A stretch of 64,000 nt of DNA. Origin: Casuarius casuarius (lineage: Eukaryota; Chordata; Aves; Casuariiformes; Casuariidae). The notes beneath the pieces are model-generated. The model ran no database searches. It was not told the DNA's origin and worked only from the letters and a program-made list of their open reading frames with translations. A program made the translations under genes and the position numbers. Location of the stretch: NCBI GenBank assembly GCA_003342895.1, contig PTFA01000024.1:6074580-6138579 (forward strand), given 5' to 3'. Below are positions 55,101 through 64,000 of this stretch, in pieces (position 1 is the stretch's first letter; each line of letters begins with the position of its first letter).

Positions 55101-56439
55101 GCTGCTGTTGTCCTCGAGCAGAGGAACGGAGGAGCATGCTGGTTACTCACATCCTATAGCAGAAGATACATTCACAGAAACCTAGCTGCTCTTTTTCTGA
55201 TGAGACTGCAGCTAGTGGGTCTATAGGTTGCTCTTGGTAAATACTAAATAGGTGAGACGCATCGTAAGAGCACCGTTTTGCCCTCAAGTCCCTGTACAAC
55301 CTCCTCCTCACCTCTGGTTGTGTCCTTGGTGGAGCCTGAGTAATTCACCTTCTTGTTGCTTTCCTCCGTGTTTTGGTTGTTCCTCCCACTGCTTCTGAGA
55401 AGCCAGGATTACCTCACCTTATTCAAACAGCTTTTTGAAGTCACTTACCCAAGTGTTTTTCTCACTAAATTGCCGAGTACACCACAAAGCAGGGGCTTCT
55501 TGTAAGCAGAGGTTGCCAGCAGAAATTCAGCAGAGGCAGCTTTTTCCATTTTCCTGTTTTACGAATATGAGAAAATACTCAGTTTGAGGTGAATCATAGC
55601 AGAGTGCACAGAGCCTTATCCTGCATCCTTCCGCAGGCTGAACTCGAAGACCTGCAGTCAGAGTTTTGCTTAGGCAGGCTGTGCAGAGTAAACTGCAAGA
55701 CTGACGCTTGCGCTGCTCATGCTCCCTCTCATTAGGTCATCACTACCTTCTCTGGGTTTTTTAACCCTGTTTGCCTAAGAATACGAGACTTAAGGGATCG
55801 CAGTGTCTATGTCTGTACCCCCCCCGTGCCTTTTGAGCACATTGGCCATCGTGGATCAGATTATAAAGGGAAAACAAGTATCCGGCTTGCCCGGAAGGCA
55901 GTGTTTGGGTAGAAGAGAGGAAACCTGAATCATAGCCTCTGTCACGGGAAAGCCAGGCAGACCACAGCTGTCACACACATGTCACCACAGTGGGCACCTA
56001 CCGCAGTCAAGACACATACAGCTCCTTGTTGTCCATGGCCAACAAGCTGTCCATGGCACAAACTCTTTCTTGCCTAGTGGGAATGTGGAGGGATATAGAG
56101 AGAAAGGGATTGCACGGTTGTAGGGAGGAATAGGAGACAAAAGAGAAACCCCAAGATAACAAGGGTTCATCAGTTCTGCCCCCTCACCTTTTATTACACA
56201 GAATCACCTTTTCCTTACATCCCTGTTGTCCAGCTGTTTCCACAGCTGGCTCTCTCATATACCTGCAGAAGATCTTACAGCTACCTAAGTATTACTGCTG
56301 CAGACAAATGGGTTCCTAAAAGGATAAATTGTAGCTATGGAGAGCTAGAAGCAGCATGTTCCTACCTGAACTTCTTTGGAAAAATAACTGGAGCGCTTTG
56401 GAGCAAAAGGTCAGTGCAGTAATAGCCGCTAGGAGGAGC
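52147..56439. other. Intergenic region right of the CR1 element
   Basis: No gene recognised. It includes a T-run at 53259-53279 and a GT/T-rich patch near 54,840-54,880. Open frames are short and unlike known families. Confidence 0.65.
53259..53279. repeat. Poly(T) run
   Basis: Twenty-one consecutive T. Confidence 0.85.
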
Positions 56440-56556
56440 GGGCCTTTGGGTGCGAATCGGCAGTCTGCAGGTTAAGGAGGCAGAGGAAGGAGGCAGAGGC
56501 AGCAGCAGTTTTTCCTTTCCGTTTGACTGTTTTTGTTTACCATGAAGTCTTCCGGG
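56440..56556 (+). other. Weak candidate first exon (unknown gene)
   Basis: An ATG in good context (accATGa, 56542-56544) opens MKSSG and runs straight into a strong donor, ggg|gtaagc at 56557. The preceding 100 bases are purine-rich with a few CpG. No downstream exon in frame was recognised before the window ends, so this may be chance. Confidence 0.18.
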
Positions 56557-58895
56557 GTAAGCAAAAGCCTGTAAATCACTTTAAACACTGAACAATCTGT
56601 GAGTGCTAAGCGCGATGTGGCAATCCACTTCTCCTCAGCAGCGGAAACTGATAGTGATAATGAATATCAATTTTTTATAACCAGCCCTCTTAGAAAAGCA
56701 TTTAGGCTGAAAGGATCAGCACTAAACCCCAACATATTATCAGGCATTTTGCGTGAGGAATCCATTATTTCATATGAATTTTAAAAATAGAACACTTTCC
56801 AATTCCTATACTTTCTACTTCTAAAGCACTTCTAAAGTGCTGGGCAGAAACCTCTCACCTTCCCAGTTCCGAAGACAGTGAAAACCCCTGCCTTGCAATA
56901 TTATCCATGGACGTTATTTCATATACTTCCATGAACTCACTCACATGACTAAACTGTACACACAAACATTTGTAAGGTCAAGCCCTAAATGCCTGAGCTA
57001 TCTGCTTCGATGGGATGATGGAATTAATTCTTTTTGCTCAGGGAATAAGAGTCTTTTGTCTACTTGTAATGCAGGGTCTTAATGCATTCTTTTCAGTGCT
57101 GTAGTACTAAAAGTGCTAATAAAAAATTATTAGCGTCATGTTATGCACAAACGTGTGCAGTTTAGCTGAAGAGAATGTGTTTTGGACAGTGTGCAAGATA
57201 CTCTTTGCCAGAGGAAAAATGAAAAGAAACCGCAATTTCTGTTGTGGAAGGAACTAACTTGAGAAATTCACAACTTTCTAAGACTTGTGTAAGCAACCTC
57301 TGTGTTAGGAAGGTCCTGTGGAGCTGGTGAGAAGAAATCTCTTTGTCCCAAAGCTTCTGTGAAGCCCATGCAGCCTTTTTGCAACTGTTTTACTCTCTGC
57401 ATCGCAGAATATAAGGCTCACTAGTGTGTGGTACACCAGTGTAGGCATTACAGCAATATTTCACAGTTATATGCATCCGGTGCCCAAAGAGCCCAAATTG
57501 AGAGCTTTGACTAAGGTAACTCGATGTCCGTGGTGTTGCTGTGTATGCACAGCATGTTCCCCTGCTTTTTGTTCTCTGTCAGACCCTCGTGGTTTTCTTC
57601 CCCCAGAGGTATTTATGCTCACGTGTGGAGAAGGGAAGGCACTGAATATCATTGACTGAGGATTTTCTTTAGGCAGAGTTGACAAAGTAAGGCCAGTTGC
57701 AGATGAAATTAGTGGTCACCCATCTGACTCATGTGGAAACAGGTAGGGTAAAGGCAGAAGATCAGATCCCCTTTTTCATATAGACCTTGTTAAACACTTT
57801 TCTTTCCCTTGTCTTTGAGTCCTGCTTCATGTGCTGCCTTCTGCTATGACCGCTGTAGAGTTTTCTTTTTTCACTTGAAGAACTTTATTTCTCTTGATTT
57901 TTTTTTTCAGAATGGAGTAAATGTCTTTTCTTTTTAACTAAATAAGCTATCCTGTTGTAAACATCCCTGCCAACTCTAGCTATCCTGCTTCCCAAGTTGT
58001 TTTCCCTGTAAAAAAAAGCCAAGCTCTCTACAGGGAAAGGGTAACTGAAAGGACAGCGTGAAGCAGAAAATTCGGTGGAAGACAGTCTCCTCTATAGGAG
58101 ATTCATCAGTATGGAGCTTGAGCAGAGTGAGACAAATTCACACCTATTAATATGGATCGATGCAGCACCCAGAGTGTTTGACAGAGAAAGGCATAGGCTT
58201 TCCCTTTGAAGGATGAAATAAATTCCAAACACTTTTTGCTGCTGCAGAAATAGCACATGCCTAGGTACATTCCTGTCCAGCCAAGCGTTTATGGGGATGT
58301 TTAGTGTGTTGAGTGGGGGCTTGCTTGCTTGGTGACTTGAAACGCTTGTGTTTGAATATGACATATTTGGCTAGCAGCTATAGCAATTAAACAAGTTTTG
58401 CCAGTAGCTTGGGTCGACATAGCCTTTTTCCCATTAAATAGATCACAACATTATTTTTTGATTTGTGCTGTTGCTTACTGGATTCTCAGTCTGGTTGATA
58501 GGTAGCCTACAGGCAGGCTGTTGCAAAGGGGCAGCAGATGGCTGTCGGTCCTGTGATGAGGGATATGTCTCTCCTGGAGAGGCACAGAGCAGAGCTGGTG
58601 CCGCGATGCCACTGTGCTTCCCCTGGAGCCCCTGTGCAGAAAGCCCCGGATGGTGAGGGCAGGGAGGTGGTGGGATCGGGCACCTGGCGCGCTCTGCTTC
58701 CCAGCCCAGGCAATGCAGCATCCACAAACAGAGGCTTAAAATGCAGAGGCATTTTTTACCAGTTGCGAAAAAATGACCATGTGAAATCACCACATCTGTT
58801 TATCATATAAAAAGATCAGATGGGAGACCCCCCACCTTGTTCACAGGTGAGCTGGACAGATTGTGCCTCAGAGGGTGAATGGGGGCGAAATGAGA

Positions 58896-58925
58896 CGTCT
58901 CTGCTGCCTCCGTCTCTGCTGCCTC
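58896..58925. repeat. 15-bp perfect tandem duplication
   Basis: The unit cgtctctgctgcctc is present twice in a row. Confidence 0.9.
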
Positions 58926-61374
58926 CCAACGGCAAGGAGTCCGGGAAGGGCTGTAAAACGGCCAGACAAAGGAGGAGTGGTGCAATGGTCATTTTGAAAC
59001 AAACCTGTTCGTGACTGGCAGTGACTGTGGAGATATGTATGTTCTGATTCATACCAAAGTGCAGCACCTGCAGCTTTAGTCTGGATGACTTCAGGAGAGA
59101 AGCAGCAGCAGCAAATACAGTTCATACAGTTCTAACATTTGAAAACAAGAAAGCAAGAATCAGGGACGCTCTGGGCTCTGGAACTGCTGTTAAGTTAGAG
59201 CATAGCCTGTGTAAGGGGTGGCTGGAGCATCTCCCCCCTGAAAGGTGCAGCTCGCTTAAAACTGACTCACTCCTAACTGGGGTTCACACAGTTGCATATC
59301 TCTCAGTAGCCCCTTGCAGCCTCTATCTAATGTGGCAATTGCAATTACAAGGAGCTCTTACATGTCATGTATCACGCCACCTGGGAGCCCTTCGAGGGTG
59401 CCCTCAGAAAGTGCCTTGCACCTCCTGCTTATCCTCGAAGACAAATCTGAACTTTCTTATCTGTGTCTCTGCTAGACTGCCTGGGACAGTGTCTGTCTCC
59501 ATGTCTATAGGCCCCAAGCATCCTCTGGTCAACATCCTTACAGGAATCCTTACTGAGAGACGTCTGCTATTTTCTCGGTTTTACTGATAAGAAAACTGCC
59601 ACAGCCAGGATGAGGTCAGGAGTGGTCGCTGCTTTGTACACCTCATGGCTGATGCCATCGGGAGACAACTGGGGCAGCTGCTTTGAGAAACTCACCAAAT
59701 TCCAGCAGACGTCTGTGGGAACCGCAAGAGCCAACACCAGAAAAACAGCTCCTCTAGGGGTATCAAACTGTCCGTTTAGTGTCTCTTTTAGCCAGGCTGA
59801 AGATGGGAGCAGGAAAGAATGTGTCTACAGATTATTTCCTCCAAGAAGAGCTTCACTTCCAACAAAATCTTTAACATACAGACTTCTCAATGCAGTCTTC
59901 AAGGGTATTTAGTGATTTTTTTTTTTCCTACAAGTGCTTAAAATAGCTGGGGTACTTAGTGCAGTGAAAAAAAATCTTTACACAGCCTGGTTGGATAACT
60001 CCTCTGCTTAGCAATACATGTGTTCTTTCAGTGTACTCAACCACTGGAGCTAGCTTTGAACAGTTTAAACAAATGTTGGTTTGAATGCTTAGGAAAAAAA
60101 AAAAAGAAAAAGCAGTTTGCTCACACAGAGAGCTGCCTTTCTAAAAGCCTGGGTGAATCACCTGCTGAGGGAAACCTCCATCCTGCCTGGCTTGAAATTT
60201 TCGCTTGAAGGAATTTTTACTCTTTTCATTTCCATTTCAGATAAGGAAGATGACTTTCTATCAGTGCCACTGCTGCTAGATGTGTCCCAGATGCTGGCTG
60301 GTGCATTTGTTTACTACTAGAAAGGTAAAGGTTGTGCATCTGCACTTCTAAAGGGGGGGCGCAAAGGCCGATGCTCGCCCCACCTGGAGCAATGCGAGAT
60401 CCCTTGCAGGTCACACACACTTGCAGCCCTTTGGCAATGCTTTGTCTGGGGTAATCACTGGAGAATAGGAAAAGTTAGGTGGCAGGTGGAAAGTGTACTG
60501 CATACCAGCTTTTCCTCACAACACAGCCCGGGAATTCCTGCTCATCTGTCTTGATGGATCCTTACACTTGCTTTATAAATAAGGAGGAAAATAATAATTC
60601 ACAAGTACAGACTGTCAAAGTCCCACTATATTACTGTTCTTCCTCTCCCGCCCCCCGCTATATGAGCTGGAGTAAATAAAAGAGAAAACCTAAATGTAAA
60701 TAGAATTAAAAATAGCTTTTCCTACTCTCCATTATTACATATATTGACTACCTAAAGACATGGAGACTGTGGAAGCTGCACAAAGGGCGCATTGAAAGTG
60801 CACATCATCTCCTATTCACATGCAGCGTGACCACCCCAAAGCGCACAATACGGCTAGAGCCAAGGCAGAAAACATCACGGGGCAGTAAGAGTCAGGAGGA
60901 GGCTGCATCACCAATATATCTGCAGCTGATATGGTTACACAAGAAACTCATGTTCTTCTGCAAGGCAGAGGGGTAAAGGAGAGGCAGTGTAATTTCTTTA
61001 GTGAGTAAATGTGGCCTACCCAGAGAAAAAGTTCACTGTGATTTACAGTGTCTGGTGTCAGGTATTGAAATGCAGTACCTGGGAAAAGCACTGTTCGAAA
61101 GGAGTGCCCTGCTCCTGGGTCACGGCTTCCTTGTGGCCCGGGACCAAGGCCTCTTCTGCACGAGCTCCCTGCGCGTGGCCCTCGCGCCACGGTGAATCCC
61201 AGAGCACGGCCTCAGCTGCAGCGTGGCAATCTTTGCTGCTTGGGGGATAGAGAAGTCCCAGCAAATGAACATGTTCTGTGAGTCCAGCCTGCAAAGGAGC
61301 AGGATCAGAGAGGCCGCTTTTGATTCAGCAGGGTTTGTTATTGTATCACATGAAGTGATTTCCAATTCATTTAC

Positions 61375-61415
61375 TGTGTGTCTGTGTCTGTGTCTGTGTG
61401 TGTGTGAGTGAGTGA
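61375..61415. repeat. (TG)n/(TGTC)n microsatellite
   Basis: tgtgtctg units followed by tgtgtgtgagtgagtg. Confidence 0.85.
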
Positions 61416-63057
61416 AATGGAAGACTGAGTCTTGCGTTGTAACTTGCTTTTGTAATTCAGTTTACTCTTTATGTTGGTTTGAGACACAATATCAGCACAA
61501 CTGTGGCATATGTGCAAAATCAGTTTTTTTTCTGTTTCTGAGCAAAAGAAAGCAATGAATCCAAAAGCCACAAGACTAAACATATCTGCTGGGCATGGTG
61601 AAAGAGATGAAAGGGGTCAGATGACATATAAACAAGTCTTACTCAGAAGTGCTTAACAGCAAGCAGCACCACATCCTTTCTTCATATTTTGAGTCTTTCC
61701 ATCCATGTCTCCAATTAGCCTCCCTCCTCCCAGCATTTGCTTTGCTACAGCACTTAAAGCCTGGCTCCTCCTGAACTAGGATGGCGTGACCCACGTCTGT
61801 GTCTCTGATGGTGCTGTAGGACTGCAGCTGTGGGACTCTATATTCCCCAAGTAGCTTAGCATAAGCAGTGGCCATCTGAAGTTACATGACTCCTGCTGCA
61901 GTGAGACCAACCAGTCTTAAAAACACTCCCTCCCGGCCCTGCCTCCCAGGCGTGGGAGCATTACTATCTCATTACACACGAGGGGGCTGAGTCAGGGAGA
62001 GCCTCCGACTTCCGCAAGGCCACTGGGATTTTGTGGCACATAGGCGGGAGCACAACATGAAAAGCACGGTTTCGGTGCTTTGACCGCTAGCTTGACCATC
62101 ACCTCCAGAAGGACCAGAGAGAGCTATGTGCAGAGAGCACTTGCAGGGAGGAAGAAAAGGGTGATAGAGAGGTTCCTTCCTCTGTGAACAGAGGTGAAAC
62201 AAAATTGCAACTCCTAAAACTTCAAAGACGGCTGTGATTCAGGAGCGCTCAGCCCGGCAGTGACACATTTGCTGCATCTCCCCCTTCATGGAAGGGTGGC
62301 TGTGATCGGTGCTCAGGGCCGGCCCTTCCCAGGTTAACACTTGCTGGGACAGGCTCTACCATCTCATCTGCCCGTGTTCCTGCCTTCGGGAGAGCTGCTG
62401 ATTCCCTAGAAGGGGGCAGAGGAGTGTTTTGGCTTACTGCAATCTTTTGTAAGTGTCTTTTCTGCCAAGGGCCTCTGACATGTGGCCAGAATTGCATCAG
62501 AGCTTGTGGAAATACTTTTAGCTAAAACAAATATTGAAGCCTAACTTCTGCAGGCATGCACCAGCTTTGACAAAGACTTTGTTGATCAAAGTTGCATTCG
62601 AGGCAGGAACTATTTCTGGGTACGCCTTCATGAGCAGCTTAGGCTGATTGGAAAACGCACCACTACTGAAAAAGGCAGCCTGGCCCTTCTCCTCACCCGT
62701 GACTTCTCATACCTGCTAAACGAGCAGTATTTTCCTCCTTGATCAGTGCACTGACCTGGCAGAGCACACAGCCACATGGCTCCCAGCATAAGCCCAAAAG
62801 ACATAACCATGGCGCTTGGCCGGGGAGGCCAGGACTTCCCCTTCCAGTGGCAACACAGCTTCTGATCAGTTTAGGATACTTGTGAAGTTACGTCTTCAAA
62901 TCTTACAGTGCCGAGGCTCGAGTGCTGATTTGAGATATGGTACGTCCTGGTGGGAGCCTGACACGGGGAATCTGCAATGAATCCTCTCCTGTGTCAGGCT
63001 TCACAGGGATTCAGGCCAGGCAGCATCAAATTCACCCATCCAGACGTATACAGGCTC

Positions 63058-63084
63058 TTTTTTTTTTTTTTTTTCTCTCTCTCC
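63058..63084. repeat. Poly(T) followed by (CT)n
   Basis: Seventeen T then ctctctctcc. Confidence 0.8.
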
Positions 63085-64000
63085 ATTGCTGTGAAAATAT
63101 TCTGGATTAGAATAAAGATTAAAAATATGAAAAAACCCCCAAATGACAGAACCTGTTGCAAAAGGGTGTCCAAACCCCATCAGCTGTCCTGGAAATGGTT
63201 ACAAACACTCACAAAATACCCTCCAAATAAGAGACCTCAGCCTTGGACAAACTTGCTGCTCAGTCACCAACAGTCTCCTGACCAAAAGACAAGGACTGAG
63301 GCTTTGAACTGTGGCTATCAGCCAGGAGAGCACCTGCTCCTTTCTCTCTGCCCCAAACATAAAGTTATTTCAGCTGCTGAACACTTAGTTTTGTTTACTG
63401 TTTCCCACTGACTTCTACAGCACTTGATTTTCTGAGCGAGCTTAGAGAAAACTAAACACGATGCTTACTAAGGGAAAAGGCAGTAACGCAAATTGTTCCT
63501 CTGGTCAAGACGTTTCTCATGCAGCTGGCAAAACCAAACTATGTCTTGTAATCAACATAAATGGAGCTCTGCCAGACCCTGACGTACGGGGCTCTCCAGC
63601 AATCCCTGCAAGGACGTGGGCTGGATACAAAAGGAGGGTTTGATCTTATTTCTCATTCAATTCTTGTTTACCAGAGCCGTGGCTGACCCAGGCCCTCCCT
63701 CTCCCGAGCCCCCGGCCACGTCACAGTCGCACAGGGAGTAACGCAGAACGTTTGCCCCGGCCTCCTGCTGCCATTTAAAACTGGCTCTACTCTCCACAGA
63801 ACGTGGTGTAGAAGCCTCTCGAAGGCAAATACCCTCAATATGTTTGCTGTTCTGGCTATTTCAGCACTTGATTATTGTCTTCCCTCTCCCTGAATGCTTT
63901 ATTTAAATAGACCTCATGTATATGAGTGGCAGGTAGCAGAGGTTAGGAGGAACACATCTGGCTTCCCAGATGTGCCTCAATGGACTAAAAGTTGGCAGGA

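Larger units (their letters stand above)
56557..64000. other. Right-hand intergenic or intronic region
   Basis: No gene supported. The longest open frame is 144 codons at 62977-63411 and includes a translated T-run. Simple repeats are listed separately. Confidence 0.6.

Noticed and set aside
62977..63411. 144-codon frame near the right edge
   Set aside because: It includes a phenylalanine run from a poly(T) tract; no recognised domain.

Overview
This is vertebrate, almost certainly avian, genomic DNA. It has multi-exon genes with GT-AG introns, long non-coding stretches, CpG-rich promoters and one 5'-truncated CR1-type LINE, the commonest bird retrotransposon. Tandem FBP1 and FBP2 next to cathepsin L suggests the avian Z chromosome, where I recall these genes lying in chicken; that placement is from memory and was not tested. 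The species cannot be named from the window.

Layout from left to right: (1) 1-3,560 holds the last three coding exons of FBP1 (liver fructose-1,6-bisphosphatase, + strand); its 5' part lies off the left edge. (2) 3,580-8,490 is intergenic. (3) 8,498-29,200 is a complete FBP2 (muscle fructose-1,6-bisphosphatase, + strand): a CpG-rich promoter, seven coding exons with intact splice sites, an open 340-residue reading frame and a 3' UTR with two AATAAA signals. (4) 29,200-36,840 is intergenic and includes a CpG-rich block at about 29.9-32.1 kb. (5) 36,839-38,842 is a stretch of about 2 kb with a single CpG. (6) 39,030-44,500 is a complete coding sequence for cathepsin L (CTSL, - strand, 338 residues in seven coding exons). 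Its CpG-island promoter and probable non-coding first exon are largely hidden in a 423-base assembly gap. (7) 44,500-64,000 is gene-poor, with a degraded CR1 3' end at 51,360-52,146, simple repeats and one weak candidate first exon near 56.5 kb.

FBP1 and FBP2 are head-to-tail duplicates. Both catalyse the irreversible step of gluconeogenesis and glyconeogenesis, fructose-1,6-bisphosphate to fructose-6-phosphate, in liver/kidney and in muscle respectively. FBP2 and CTSL converge, with about 9.8 kb between their 3' ends. CTSL is a lysosomal cysteine protease with no pathway link to the FBP pair.

I found no clearly new biological system. The points most worth a second look are a one-codon insertion beside the AMP allosteric loop of FBP2, FBP1-like sequence in FBP2 exons 5-6 (possible gene conversion), the loss of the KKKGK nuclear-localisation motif in FBP1 but not FBP2, and the sharp CpG desert beyond the CTSL 3' end. 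An intact FBP2 is also informative because this gene is reported lost in hummingbirds.
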